Assembly: GCA_900100895.1 (NCBI GenBank)
Contig: FMTX01000006.1
Location: 280,324-344,323, forward strand
Source of the DNA: Lachnospiraceae bacterium YSD2013
GTDB taxonomy: Bacteria > Bacillota > Clostridia > Lachnospirales > Lachnospiraceae
Direction of reading: 5' to 3'
Length of the DNA: 64,000 nt
The position numbers and the translations under genes are program-made. Below, in pieces: positions 52,375-61,696 of the stretch. Below the pieces are notes generated by a model. That model was not told where the DNA came from. It did no database searches and saw only the letters and a list, made by a program, of their open reading frames with translations. Every line of letters starts with the position of its first letter. Positions within the stretch are counted from its first letter, which is position 1.

Positions 52375-53964
52375 ATGAATAAAAACGTTTCACTACCTCT
52401 TTCTTTGGCACTGTTATTAATGCTTTCCGCCTGTTCCGGAGCATCGCAGACATCGGCTTCCGAGCAGGCCGGCGCAAAAAGTGATATAATGGTTTCACAA
52501 GAAGCAATACAAACCGATTCAGAGGATGTTACTATGGACGATATTTTTGAACTTACAAAAGGCTATAAGACTCGCGGCAACACCAATCCGATCATGACTC
52601 AGGAATTCGGAGCCGATCCTTTTGCTTTGGTGGTAGACGACGAGGTCTATATTTATATGACCGCAGATGCTTTTGAATATGACGAAAAAGGCGAGCTTAA
52701 AGAAAACACTTACAACAAGATTAAGACGATTCACGTAGTATCTACGAAGGATTTTAAGAATTTTACCGACCACGGCGAGATTCCTGTTGCGGGAAGCGAC
52801 GGAATTGCCAAATGGGCTCATAACTCCTGGGCTCCCACGGCTGCCATGAAGGAAGTCGACGGTAAGATGAAATACTTCTTGTATTTTGCCGATAACGGCG
52901 GCGGCATCGGCGTTCTTGAAGCCGAATCTCCCACAGGTCCTTTCGTCGATCCCATCGGTAAGGCTTTAATCGACAGAAATGTGCCTACCTGTGATAAAGT
53001 TTTATGGCTCTTCGACCCCGCTGTATTGGTTGATGATGACGGTTCCGCTTATATTTATTTCGGTGGCGGCGTTCCCCAGGGCAAGGAAGAATTCCCGGGA
53101 ACCGCACGTGTTGCGAGGCTCTCCGATGACATGATTCATCTTGCTTCAGACCCTGTCCTTATCGATGCTCCCTGTCTTTTTGAAGACTCCGGCATCCACA
53201 AATACAACAACAAATACTACTACACCTACTGCACCAACTGGACCGTATCTCCCGAGAGCACTCAGAAGTACGGCTTTACCAACGGTGAGATTGCCTGCAT
53301 GATGAGCGATTCTCCCATGGGTCCTTTTACATACGTTAATAAGATTCTTGAGAATCCCGGTACCGCCTGCGGTCTTTACGGCAACAACCATCACGCAATA
53401 TTTGAGTTTAACGGCCAGCAGTACATCTGCTATCACTCGCGTTGCCTTGAGCGTCACATGGGCTTAGAGCACGGCTACCGCGCTACATTCATTAACGAAG
53501 TAACCACTAACCCCGACGGCACCATTAAGCTTATCAGGCAGTCCAAAGAAGGCATCGACCAGCTATTCCCCAAGGACGCTTATGCTGTTAATTCCAGCGT
53601 CTGCGTATCTCAGATGGTAGGCACCAATTCCGTTCCGCTTGATAAATCATTGGGTTATAAGGACATGGCTCTCGGCGAGCTTAACACCGGTGACTTTACC
53701 GAGACAACAGGCGTAGACTTCTCAGATGTTGCACCCAAGTCAGTTACCGTTACAGCCAAGGCCGACAAGGGCGTCAAAGGCTCGATTTATTTAAGAATCG
53801 ACTTCCCCAACAAGCCCAACGTATGCCGTATCGATATCGAAGGCACAGGCGAGTTTACCACATACACCGCCGACCTTCGTGAAGAAGTTACGGGTGTCCA
53901 CTTCTTATACTTTGTCTTCTATGGTGAAGGCTTTGAAGTTAAAGACTGGCAGTTCAACAAGTAA
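52375..53964 (+). CDS. Surface lipoprotein GH43 with C-terminal CBM6 (arabinoxylan arabinofuranohydrolase-like)
   Basis: A 529-residue enzyme. The lipobox LSAC (Cys20) and a short linker lead to a GH43 propeller (about 62-390) with Asp81 in GADPFALV, Asp214 in LFDPAVLV and Glu270 in LFEDSGIHKY. The C-terminal module (about 405-529, ending HFLYFVFYGEGFEVKDWQFN) is CBM6-like. This arrangement is typical of enzymes removing arabinose from arabinoxylan at the cell surface, helping GH10. GGAGG precedes the ATG. A long terminator follows. Confidence 0.9.
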   Translation: MNKNVSLPLSLALLLMLSACSGASQTSASEQAGAKSDIMVSQEAIQTDSEDVTMDDIFELTKGYKTRGNTNPIMTQEFGADPFALVVDDEVYIYMTADAFEYDEKGELKENTYNKIKTIHVVSTKDFKNFTDHGEIPVAGSDGIAKWAHNSWAPTAAMKEVDGKMKYFLYFADNGGGIGVLEAESPTGPFVDPIGKALIDRNVPTCDKVLWLFDPAVLVDDDGSAYIYFGGGVPQGKEEFPGTARVARLSDDMIHLASDPVLIDAPCLFEDSGIHKYNNKYYYTYCTNWTVSPESTQKYGFTNGEIACMMSDSPMGPFTYVNKILENPGTACGLYGNNHHAIFEFNGQQYICYHSRCLERHMGLEHGYRATFINEVTTNPDGTIKLIRQSKEGIDQLFPKDAYAVNSSVCVSQMVGTNSVPLDKSLGYKDMALGELNTGDFTETTGVDFSDVAPKSVTVTAKADKGVKGSIYLRIDFPNKPNVCRIDIEGTGEFTTYTADLREEVTGVHFLYFVFYGEGFEVKDWQFNK

Positions 53965-53979
53965 TTCAGAGCATAATAG

Positions 53980-54018
53980 AACGGCAAGTTACCAAGTTGT
54001 AACTTGCCGTTTTCTTTA
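53980..54018. terminator. Bidirectional terminator between GH43-CBM6 and the LysR gene
   Basis: A perfect 12-bp stem (AACGGCAAGTTA 53980-53991, TAACTTGCCGTT 54000-54011) has an 8-base loop and T-rich tail TTTCTTT. The LysR gene ends at 54016 on the opposite strand. Confidence 0.9.
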
Positions 54019-54909
54019 TCTGTTCTTCATATCATTGTATGCCTTAACAATTGAATCTATTATTGCGGGATGTTCGAAATCCTTTTGGTATACTATATTA
54101 ATCTCTCGCATCATACTCAAGTTCTCTATCTGAAGTAGTTTAAGCTTACCCTTCTTGGCTTCGTCGATACAAGCACTCTTGGCAAGTACCGATACACCGA
54201 AGTCACGTCTTATAAGGTCCTTGATGGTCGCAATGCTGTCAATTTCCATCGCTATATTGAAATCGTTAATATTTAGGTTCTGGCTCTCAAGTGACGCTGT
54301 AAAAAGGCTGCGCGTATTGGAGTTCGGAAGTCTCAATATCAGCTTTTCTTCTTTTAACTGATTAATGGTAATTAAACTCTGCGATGCAAGCTTATGTGTC
54401 GGCGATACCGCAAGCACCAGGCAGTCGGTATCAAGCATTGCGTACTTAAGCTCGGGGTCGTTGGTCTTGCCTTCCACAAAAGCAAAGTCCACTTCGTAAT
54501 TCTTAAGGCTCGAATAGAGCTTGTCCGTTGTGTACGTAAATATCTTAAGATTAAGTCCGTCTATAGTCTTGGCATAAGCCGCCAATGCTTCGATTATGGC
54601 GCTTGACTCGGCCGTATGAGTAATACCTACGTTGAAAGAGCTCATGGTGCCCTTTTCGTTCTTAAGTTCCTCTTCCATCTTGGAATAAAGAGCTGCCATT
54701 CTGCGCGCGTAAGTCACCACTATCTCGCCTTCATGAGTAAGACTGAATTTATTATGTGCGTAATCAAAGAGCTTGACTCCCAGACTGTTCTCCAGCTGCT
54801 TAACATGCTGACTCACAGCCGGCTGTGACAAAGAAAGCTCGGCCGCTGCCTTGGTAAAGCTTCCCGTTTCTGCTATTTTGATAAGTGACAATAATCTGTT
54901 GTCTATCAT
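54016..54909 (-). CDS. LysR-family transcriptional regulator
   Basis: A 297-residue regulator with the N-terminal winged helix-turn-helix (SFTKAAAELSLSQPAVSQHV) and a periplasmic-binding-like effector domain (about 90-290). It lies 22 bases downstream of the MATE gene in the same direction, so it is probably co-transcribed with it; LysR genes are more often divergent from their targets. The effector is unknown. Confidence 0.92.
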   Translation of the reverse strand: MIDNRLLSLIKIAETGSFTKAAAELSLSQPAVSQHVKQLENSLGVKLFDYAHNKFSLTHEGEIVVTYARRMAALYSKMEEELKNEKGTMSSFNVGITHTAESSAIIEALAAYAKTIDGLNLKIFTYTTDKLYSSLKNYEVDFAFVEGKTNDPELKYAMLDTDCLVLAVSPTHKLASQSLITINQLKEEKLILRLPNSNTRSLFTASLESQNLNINDFNIAMEIDSIATIKDLIRRDFGVSVLAKSACIDEAKKGKLKLLQIENLSMMREINIVYQKDFEHPAIIDSIVKAYNDMKNR

Positions 54910-54931
54910 GTTAACCTCTTAATGTATTAAC

Positions 54932-56323
54932 CTATGCCGTAACTTCTTCTTTGGCCACGGTCTTCATAAGTTTACTTATAAATGCCGCAAACATTATATT
55001 GGCCGCTATACAACAAATTGCATCGGCAATCGGTGTTGCCATTACTATACCATAAACAGGTATGAAAATGTTAAGTATAAACATAAGCGGTATGTCTATA
55101 ATACCTTTTCTTAAAAGCGCCAGTATAAACGACTTTCTGCCCTCTCCCGTCGCCTGAAAGAAAGTGATAATAGTATATGCACCTGCCGAGAAAGGTCCGC
55201 CTATACAAAGGATTCGCAAGAATATGCTTCCGAATCTTATGGAATCGGTACCGCTGTGAATGAATATACCGATTAGCGGGCGTGCAAAGATAAGACTGAT
55301 AATCATGCACGCGCCTGCCACTATTACGGCTATGAAACTTGAGTAAAAGAAAGCCTTGCGCATTCTTTTGATATTACCTGCCGCGAAGTTATAACCGATA
55401 AGCGGCAGCGAGCCTTGAGCAATGCCTCGAACTATGCAGTGCGCAAGCATATTGACCTTCTTGGCAACGCCGATACCCGCCTGATATGTAATGCCCCATA
55501 CAGACATTAGGTTATCAAGTATCGCGTATGAAATGTTTTCAAAAAGCGTCATTACGCAAGCCGGAATACCTGCGTTAAATATCTCCCGGGGAACATTATC
55601 GTCAAGCATCTTGGACGAAAATCCGAAATACAGCGATGACCTTTTTCTTATGACAATTAAGACCGCCACAAAGTATATAAGTGAGATAACGTTTGAAAGT
55701 GTGGTTGCTATCGCGGCGCCCATGGCTTCTTTGCCTGCAGGAAGAATTACGAACATGAACAACGGATCGAGGGCGATGTTCATAAGACCGCCGATTGCTA
55801 TACCGACGCTTGCGTGAACCGATCTTCCTTCAGACCTTATAAGGTGCGCCATAAAGACGTTCAAAGAAGTAACAAGGCCGCCCAGAATAACGGTAACCAT
55901 AAGGTACTCTACCGCATTCCTGTGAGCCTCGGGATTGGTGCCGCCGAGAATATCTACAAAGAAGTCTTTAAAAAGAAAAGCAAGTGCGGAATAAATAAGT
56001 GTTACGACAATACAACCGTAGAAAGCATAAGACGAAGCGTTCTTGACCTTTTTACAGTCCTTGGCGCCCATGGCCCTGGAAATTACGCTGGCTCCGCCTA
56101 CGCCGAAAAGATTGGCAATGGCCGACAAAAACATAAATGCGGGCATGCAAACCGTAACGGCCGTAAGCATAGCATCATTACCGGTAAGTCCCACATAAAA
56201 TGTATCTGCCATATTATAGATAACTAAAATAATCTGTCCGACCACCGTAGGGAAAGCCAAGGTAAAAATAGCCTTCGAAACGCTACAGTTTTCAAACAGT
56301 TCGCGTTCTTTTTCTGTATTCAT
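54932..56323 (-). CDS. MATE-family efflux transporter
   Basis: About 463 residues, around 12 membrane helices, with the MATE pattern TLAFPTVVGQIILVIYNMAD and AMGAKDC..V in the first half, and a matching second half. It exports drugs or metabolites using an ion gradient. I start at 56323 behind GAGGGG; the frame extends 40 codons upstream into a hairpin-bearing leader without support. LysR follows. Confidence 0.9.
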   Translation of the reverse strand: MNTEKERELFENCSVSKAIFTLAFPTVVGQIILVIYNMADTFYVGLTGNDAMLTAVTVCMPAFMFLSAIANLFGVGGASVISRAMGAKDCKKVKNASSYAFYGCIVVTLIYSALAFLFKDFFVDILGGTNPEAHRNAVEYLMVTVILGGLVTSLNVFMAHLIRSEGRSVHASVGIAIGGLMNIALDPLFMFVILPAGKEAMGAAIATTLSNVISLIYFVAVLIVIRKRSSLYFGFSSKMLDDNVPREIFNAGIPACVMTLFENISYAILDNLMSVWGITYQAGIGVAKKVNMLAHCIVRGIAQGSLPLIGYNFAAGNIKRMRKAFFYSSFIAVIVAGACMIISLIFARPLIGIFIHSGTDSIRFGSIFLRILCIGGPFSAGAYTIITFFQATGEGRKSFILALLRKGIIDIPLMFILNIFIPVYGIVMATPIADAICCIAANIMFAAFISKLMKTVAKEEVTA

Positions 56324-56687
56324 AAATCCCCTCTGAAGAAACCTTTTATCCTGATAAAAACAACAAGCCTGCGTAACAGGCTTTGTATGGTAGTATTTTA
56401 TGGTCTTATTACGGTAAAAGCAAATTAGACATATACATCCCATTATAAGTACTGCTTATAGGCAAACCACTATAATTGTTATAGCGTATGTAAAACCACT
56501 TGTACCGTTGATTTTTCAGAATTTTCTTATAACATTTCATTATTGACTTACAATAAATTGTTATATCCTTTGTTAATCATTCTACTTATATCCCTTAAAA
56601 ATGCGTTAACAAATGCCCCCAATTTATGTGTAATAAACACTTGCAACAGGTGCCTGTTTATGGTAATATTCTTCTTGTCGCGAAGAC
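56324..56687. other. 364-base intergenic region: MATE leader hairpin, palindrome, tRNA promoter
   Basis: On the minus strand a 7-bp hairpin (AAGCCTG 56365-56371, CAGGCTT 56377-56383) followed by GTTGTTTTTATC looks like a leader terminator in front of the MATE gene. A CTATAA/TTATAG palindrome lies at 56470-56484. The tRNA-Leu promoter is at 56641-56669. The rest is AT-rich with no gene seen. Confidence 0.55.
56641..56669 (+). promoter_or_regulatory. Promoter of tRNA-Leu
   Basis: TTGCAA (56641-56646) and TAATAT (56664-56669) are separated by 17 bases, and the mature tRNA begins 18 bases after the -10. Confidence 0.75.
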
Positions 56688-56770
56688 GCCGGCGTGTCGG
56701 AATGGCAGACGAGGCAGACTCAAAATCTGTTGTTGGCAACAACGTATGGGTTCAAGTCCCATCGCCGGCA
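56688..56770 (+). tRNA. tRNA-Leu, anticodon CAA
   Basis: The 83-base gene folds as a class II tRNA. The acceptor arm GCCGGCG pairs with CGCCGGC, the anticodon stem GCAGA/TCTGT holds loop CTCAAAA (anticodon CAA at 56721-56723), and there is a variable arm and a T-arm with GGTTCAAGTCC. It reads UUG. The discriminator is A and no CCA is encoded. It has its own promoter and terminator. Confidence 0.95.
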
Positions 56771-56774
56771 TAAT

Positions 56775-56806
56775 AAAAAGCTTATGCATTACGCATAAGC
56801 TTTTTT
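56775..56806. terminator. Bidirectional terminator between tRNA-Leu and ung
   Basis: A 13-bp stem (56775-56787 and 56793-56805, core AAGCTTATGC) has a 5-base loop and a T-run on the plus strand. On the minus strand it follows the ung stop by a few bases and also ends in T-rich sequence. Confidence 0.9.
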
Positions 56807-56810
56807 GTGT

Positions 56811-57479
56811 CTAAATATTCTCTATCTGCCAGTCTATTGGTGCTATTCCGTGGCTCTCCAGAAATTCATTGGCCTTTTTGAAGTGTCCGCAGCCAAAGAA
56901 ACCGTTATAAGCTGAAAGCGGGCTCGGATGAACCGTTTCAAGCACCAGGTGCTTGGGGTTGTTTATGAGCGCTTTCTTGGCTCTGGCGTTTGAGCCCCAT
57001 AAAAGATACACTACCGGCCTGTCCTGGGCGTTTACGGCCCTTATAACGGCGTCTGTAAACTGTTCCCAGCCTTTTCCCTTATGAGAGTTGGCCGCACCGC
57101 TTCTCACGGTCAATACGGCGTTTAAGAGAAGCACTCCCTGGTCTGCCCATTTAATCAGGTATCCATTATTGGGTATATAGCAACCCAGCTCTGTATTAAG
57201 CTCCTTGTACATATTCTGAAGCGAAGGCGGTGTCTTGACTCCGGGAAGCACCGAAAAACTCATTCCGTGAGCCTGCCCGGGTTCATGATACGGATCCTGA
57301 CCGATTATTACCACCTTAACATCCTTAACCGAAGTATGCTCAAGCGCTGAGAAAATCTTATCAGATGGCGGAAAAATAACGTGATTCGTATATTCGTCTT
57401 TAACAAACTCGTAAAGGGTCTTGTAATACGGCTTGGCAAACTCAGGCTTAAGATAAGGGAGCCATTCATTCTCTATCAT
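56811..57479 (-). CDS. ung: Uracil-DNA glycosylase
   Basis: A 222-residue family-1 UDG removing uracil from DNA. The catalytic water-activating motif [13 protein letters not shown] and the DNA-intercalating motif [13 protein letters not shown] are intact. Its ATG overlaps the hisF stop by 4 bases (ATGA), so it is coupled to the his genes by transcription only; no functional link is known. Confidence 0.96.
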   Translation of the reverse strand: MIENEWLPYLKPEFAKPYYKTLYEFVKDEYTNHVIFPPSDKIFSALEHTSVKDVKVVIIGQDPYHEPGQAHGMSFSVLPGVKTPPSLQNMYKELNTELGCYIPNNGYLIKWADQGVLLLNAVLTVRSGAANSHKGKGWEQFTDAVIRAVNAQDRPVVYLLWGSNARAKKALINNPKHLVLETVHPSPLSAYNGFFGCGHFKKANEFLESHGIAPIDWQIENI

Positions 57480-58246
57480 GAAAGCTTCCTCCTTACCGAG
57501 ATTCCCATGTCGCTTAAATATGCCTTCAGATCTTCTATTGCAAGTTCTTTGAAGTGGAACAGACTTGCAGCAAGTGCCGCGTCGGCGTGGCCGTCGGTAA
57601 ATGTATCATAGAAGTCTTTCTTGGAACCTGCTCCGCCCGAAGCGATTACAGGAATCTTTACCGAATCGGACACAAGTCTCGTAAGCTCGTTATCAAAGCC
57701 GTTCTTGGTACCGTCTCTGTCCATGCTGGTAAGAAGAATCTCGCCCGCACCGAGATTATAAGCTTTAATCGCCCACTCAATCGCATCTATACCCATGTCG
57801 ACTCTTCCGCCGTTTTTGTATATGTTCCAGCCGGAACCGTCGGCACGTCTCTTGGCATCGATTGCCACTACAACGCATTGGCTTCCGAACTTAAGCGCAG
57901 CTTCGGAAATAAGCTCGGGATTCATAATTGCGGCAGAATTGACCGCAACCTTATCGGCGCCTGCTCTTAAAATCTTTTTAAAATCGTCTACAGTTCTGAT
58001 ACCGCCGCCTACGGTAAAAGGAATGAACAGCTTCTCTGCCACTCTCTCTACCATATCCACCACGGTATCTCTCTTATCGCTTGATGCGGTAATATCAAGG
58101 AACACCAACTCGTCGGCGCCTTCACGATCGTAAAGAACCGCCTGCTCCACCGGATCACCCGCATCTATCAGATTAACAAAATTAACGCCTTTGACAACTC
58201 TTCCGTTGTTAACATCAAGGCATGGAATAATTCTCTTCGTATACAT
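57476..58246 (-). CDS. hisF: Imidazole glycerol phosphate synthase, cyclase subunit HisF
   Basis: HisF joins with HisH to make imidazole glycerol phosphate in histidine synthesis. The TIM barrel starts [20 protein letters not shown] (catalytic Asp11-region), with the second catalytic Asp in [14 protein letters not shown] place the start at 58246, with GGAG 7 bases upstream; the frame extends 5 codons further as TTG. About 256 residues, normal length. One base separates it from hisH. Confidence 0.96.
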   Translation of the reverse strand: MYTKRIIPCLDVNNGRVVKGVNFVNLIDAGDPVEQAVLYDREGADELVFLDITASSDKRDTVVDMVERVAEKLFIPFTVGGGIRTVDDFKKILRAGADKVAVNSAAIMNPELISEAALKFGSQCVVVAIDAKRRADGSGWNIYKNGGRVDMGIDAIEWAIKAYNLGAGEILLTSMDRDGTKNGFDNELTRLVSDSVKIPVIASGGAGSKKDFYDTFTDGHADAALAASLFHFKELAIEDLKAYLSDMGISVRRKLS

Positions 58247-58247
58247 A

Positions 58248-58853
58248 CTATAACTCCGCAAAATTCTTAAGTATCTTTAATCCCACATCCGAGCTTTTCT
58301 CCGGATGGAACTGGCATCCGAAAATGTTGCCTCTCTCGCACGCTGCGTGAACAGTTACCCCGTACTCGGTTGTGGCGGAAACATCTGTCGGTTCTTTGGC
58401 CGAGATATAGTATGAGTGGACGAAGTATACAAAAGCACCTTCGGGAAGTCCTGCCAAGAGTCTTGATTTATTCGGAAACTCAAGGGAGTTCCAGCCTATC
58501 TGAGGTACCTTTAAGCCTCTATCTTCCGGAATCTTAATACATTTACCGGGAAGCAAGCCAAGTCCCTTAACTCCGGGACTTTCTTCGCTTTCTTCAAAAA
58601 GAAGCTGCATACCAAGGCAAATGCCTAAGAACGGCTTACCTGCGGCAACACACTCCTTAATGACCGACTCAAGGTCATACTTTCTTAAATTGTCTACTGC
58701 GTCTTTAAAACACCCTACCCCGGGAAGCACAAGCTTGTCGGCTTTTAGAAGCTCGTCTCTGTCTCTGGTGAGAATCACGTCCTCCTTAAGATACTGAAAC
58801 GCCTTCACGACGCTCATGATATTCCCCGCATCATAATCAATAATAGCTATCAT
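58248..58853 (-). CDS. hisH: Imidazole glycerol phosphate synthase, glutaminase subunit HisH
   Basis: A 201-residue class I glutamine amidotransferase giving ammonia to HisF. The nucleophile Cys is in [13 protein letters not shown] and the His/Glu pair is in [12 protein letters not shown]. Its ATG directly abuts the stop of the acidic repeat protein gene. No other his genes are in the window. Confidence 0.95.
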   Translation of the reverse strand: MIAIIDYDAGNIMSVVKAFQYLKEDVILTRDRDELLKADKLVLPGVGCFKDAVDNLRKYDLESVIKECVAAGKPFLGICLGMQLLFEESEESPGVKGLGLLPGKCIKIPEDRGLKVPQIGWNSLEFPNKSRLLAGLPEGAFVYFVHSYYISAKEPTDVSATTEYGVTVHAACERGNIFGCQFHPEKSSDVGLKILKNFAEL

Positions 58854-61625
58854 TTAATTTCCTTCTTCGTCCAAAATATCGCCTTCACCGTCGCTGTCGT
58901 AGGTGGCAGTGCTTTCAGGCTCCACAAAAGGTGCCGGAAGCGGTGCCGTGGGATCGATGTACTCGGTTCCCGTAACAATTGAATGCACCATAAGAGAGTA
59001 CTCCTGATCTGTAGGCAAGGCATTAATTGCTTTGGCTGCTTCTTCGGTAAGTCCGTAATTGCTTATGAGCGCACCAAGACACTTACTGTAAGCTTCCTTG
59101 AACTCCTCTGCAGCTCCGCAGCCTTCAGCCACTATAAGCCATGGCTCGTAATTGTTGACTGCCTGAAGCAACTGATCGAGAGCCTCAGCCTGCATATCAA
59201 TCTTTGTATATGTCTTGAATGCGTCATACTTATGAAGCATCTTAAGCACTATTTCGGAACGTTTAAATATAATCGCGTCACTGTCGCTTAACTTCTTTTC
59301 GCCAAAGAAAGAATTGTATGTAGTCTCGTAATCGCCTCTGTAGTAGGCTTTTCTGGCCGTAGAGTTAACGATAACCTTGGGAATTAATGTACATACAAGA
59401 ATAATAGCGAGAAGAAGCGTTGCAGCAAGTACCGCTACAAGCTTAATGTTGCGCTTGGAAAGAGGCTTGCCGGTATCAATGTCAAGTTCAAGAGGCTTAC
59501 GTTCTTTCTTCTCTTTCGGAGGCTTTTTCTTTTTCTTGCCTTTCTTATCGCCGCCTTCTTCGGAGTCTTCGTCGCCTTCGCCGCCTTCTTCGCCGGCTTC
59601 TTCGTCTTTACCTTTCTTGCCTTTTTTCTTCTTTTTCTTCTTCTTGCCCTTAGAGTCATCGCCTTCTTTGTCGATTTCTTCAAGGATTTCTTTATTCTCG
59701 CCGGTTGCAGCTTCGCCTTCGGCCGCATCCACAGGCTTAATTAAAGCTTCCTCTTCTTCGTCCTCGGCAGTTAAGAAATCAAGAAGCTTTTGGAATTTTG
59801 ATTTCTTCTTGTTAGGATCGGCGGGGGCTTCTTCTTTGTCCTTTTTCTTGAGGAATGAGAACAGGCCTTTTTTCTTGCCTTTCTTGTCATTGGCAAGTGC
59901 TTCTTCGGCTCTGGCGGCAGCATCCGCTTCAGCTCTGGCTTCGGCCTTGGCCTTTGCGGCGGCTTCGTCCTCTGCTTCCTGCTTGGAGACTGCTTCGTTG
60001 AGCATCTCGAGCATATCGTCGGATCCGCCTGCGTCATTATTGTCTATAGCTGCAAGAAGGCTGGATATCTCTGCAAGTTCTCCTCCGTCACCACCCAGTT
60101 CAGCATCGGAAAGGCCTTCTGTTATATCGTTCTTGTCATATATGCCAAGCTCGCCTTCCATGGAGGCGATATCATCAAGGTCAACCGCAATCTCTCCTTC
60201 CTGAACACCTTCGTCGGTACTTACGTCAGCGGCTTCACTTAACATTTTCTCTATATCTTCGCCGGACATGTCGAGAGCTTCTGAACTTTCGTCCGTAAGA
60301 TTCTGTGTGCTTTCAGCTTCTTTGGCCGCAAATTCCTCTGCGCTTTCAAGAAGCGAACTAACATCGGCAATGTCTACTTCACCTGCAAAGTCACTGCTTA
60401 AAAGAGAATCTATATCGCCTGTGGCTTCATCGGTCGGCTTGGTGGCTTCTGTCTCTGCGACGGTTTCCTCGGGAAGAGCTTCACCGAGTATATCTATAGG
60501 CTCTTCAGTTGCAATTTCCTCCGCAGTAGCGCCTTCTTTGGCTGGTGCTTCAGTTACTTCCTCTGTCGGAAGGTCTGCAAGCAAATCTGCCGGAATATCA
60601 GCCAGTGCGTCAAGTGATTCATTTGAAGGAAGGTCAGCAGGCACTTCTGCACCGGCATCTGCTGCAATATCAGAAAGTTCTTCAAGACCTAAATCCGCTG
60701 TTAAATCTCCAAGTCCTTCGAGTCCATCAAATCCTTCTGTTCCTTCAACGCTTTCTTCTGTAGGTATGTCTGCGAGGGCTTCAAGATTGTCCTCAGCAGG
60801 AATTTCTTCGGTAATGTCTGCAGGTACTTCTATGCTTTCTTCGGTGGGAAGATCTGCAAGTGCTTCCAAACTTTCTTCCGTGGGAAGATCTGCAAGCGCT
60901 TCTAAGCTTTCTTCGGTGGGAAGATCTGCAAGTGTATCTAAGCCCTCTTCAGTAGGCAGGTCTGCAAGTGCTTCGGTGACTTCCTCTGCAGGAGCATCAA
61001 GCGTTTCAGAAGGTATATCAAGTACATCCGCCGGTATATCAAGTGATTCTGAAGATACCTCTTCAATAGGCTCTGCGGTCAAATCTTCAGCCGGCACTTC
61101 TGCAATATCTTCAGTCGGAATATCACCCAATAAATCCGCGGGAATGTCAGCCAATGCGTCTGCGGGAATATCCATGACAGCTTCTGTAGGAACTTCTACG
61201 GGCGCTTCGGACACTTCTACAGGTATTTCCTCGACTACAGCCTCTTCAGGCTCTTCTATGGCCGTTTCTGCAGGCACTTCGGGCGGAATCTCTACCGGAA
61301 TCTCTTCGGATACTGATATAGGCTCCTCTGTAACCGATGCTTCAGAAGCCGGTTCTTCGGGAGTTTCTTCAGTAATGACGTCTTCAGCTATGCTCTCGGG
61401 AATATCCGCAAGAATATCTGCCGGGATGTCTTCTGCAATCTTCTCCGTCAAAGAATCATCAACAGCCCCGGACAATTCCTCATCCGCGGCTTCTGCTGTT
61501 TCTTCTATAGGTGGTTCCTTGGGCATTTCGCTTTCGATTTTACGTACCTTATTAATGGCGGAATTGGGGTTGTCTTCCGCAACCGCCGCTCTCAACAGGC
61601 TGTCTAAATAATCCTCATTATTCAT
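58854..61625 (-). CDS. Very acidic, repeat-rich membrane protein of unknown function
   Basis: About 923 residues. The first 550 or so are almost pure Glu/Ala/Pro/Asp/Ser low-complexity sequence, with repeats such as ADIPAD, EEIPVE and four near-identical 12-residue units (ALADLPTEESLE). A mixed-charge region with strong Lys runs (about 580-720) leads to one membrane helix (about 735-757) and a C-terminal helical domain of roughly 150 residues (RKAYYRGDYETTYNSFFGEK). The acidic part is cytoplasmic and the helical domain outside, if the lysines stay inside. The start at 61625 is six bases behind GGGGG. No family is recognised. It precedes hisH with no gap. Confidence 0.75.
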   Translation of the reverse strand: MNNEDYLDSLLRAAVAEDNPNSAINKVRKIESEMPKEPPIEETAEAADEELSGAVDDSLTEKIAEDIPADILADIPESIAEDVITEETPEEPASEASVTEEPISVSEEIPVEIPPEVPAETAIEEPEEAVVEEIPVEVSEAPVEVPTEAVMDIPADALADIPADLLGDIPTEDIAEVPAEDLTAEPIEEVSSESLDIPADVLDIPSETLDAPAEEVTEALADLPTEEGLDTLADLPTEESLEALADLPTEESLEALADLPTEESIEVPADITEEIPAEDNLEALADIPTEESVEGTEGFDGLEGLGDLTADLGLEELSDIAADAGAEVPADLPSNESLDALADIPADLLADLPTEEVTEAPAKEGATAEEIATEEPIDILGEALPEETVAETEATKPTDEATGDIDSLLSSDFAGEVDIADVSSLLESAEEFAAKEAESTQNLTDESSEALDMSGEDIEKMLSEAADVSTDEGVQEGEIAVDLDDIASMEGELGIYDKNDITEGLSDAELGGDGGELAEISSLLAAIDNNDAGGSDDMLEMLNEAVSKQEAEDEAAAKAKAEARAEADAAARAEEALANDKKGKKKGLFSFLKKKDKEEAPADPNKKKSKFQKLLDFLTAEDEEEEALIKPVDAAEGEAATGENKEILEEIDKEGDDSKGKKKKKKKKGKKGKDEEAGEEGGEGDEDSEEGGDKKGKKKKKPPKEKKERKPLELDIDTGKPLSKRNIKLVAVLAATLLLAIILVCTLIPKVIVNSTARKAYYRGDYETTYNSFFGEKKLSDSDAIIFKRSEIVLKMLHKYDAFKTYTKIDMQAEALDQLLQAVNNYEPWLIVAEGCGAAEEFKEAYSKCLGALISNYGLTEEAAKAINALPTDQEYSLMVHSIVTGTEYIDPTAPLPAPFVEPESTATYDSDGEGDILDEEGN
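60830..60972 (-). repeat. 36-bp tandem repeats coding 12-residue units
   Basis: About four copies of a 36-base unit, visible as recurring GGAAGATCTGCAAG, encode ALADLPTEESLE-like units. The copies differ mostly by synonymous or single-residue changes, so they arose by recent in-frame duplication. Confidence 0.85.
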
Positions 61626-61646
61626 ATACATCCCCCGAAGATTTAT

Positions 61647-61674
61647 TTATTACGTAAATGCTTTAACTTGTTAA
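61647..61674 (-). promoter_or_regulatory. Predicted promoter of the acidic-protein/hisHF/ung operon
   Basis: On the minus strand TTAACA (61674-61669) and TAATAA (61652-61647) are 16 bases apart, about 20 bases before the GGGGG ribosome site. Confidence 0.5.
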
Positions 61675-61696
61675 TATAATCTTATCATAGGCATAT

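Noticed and set aside
56362..56386. Guanidine-type (mini-ykkC) riboswitch ahead of the MATE gene
   Set aside because: Only one hairpin is seen and its loop is not the ACGR loop needed; two such hairpins would be expected.
60830..60972. CRISPR-like array from the 36-bp period
   Set aside because: The repeats are contiguous without spacers and lie in frame inside a coding region; they are protein repeats.
59377..61611. Long plus-strand frames (275 and 447 codons) opposite the acidic repeat protein
   Set aside because: They are Ser/Ala-rich translations of the repeat DNA on the opposite strand. The minus-strand frame has a ribosome site, membrane helix and folded C-terminal domain, so only that one is kept.
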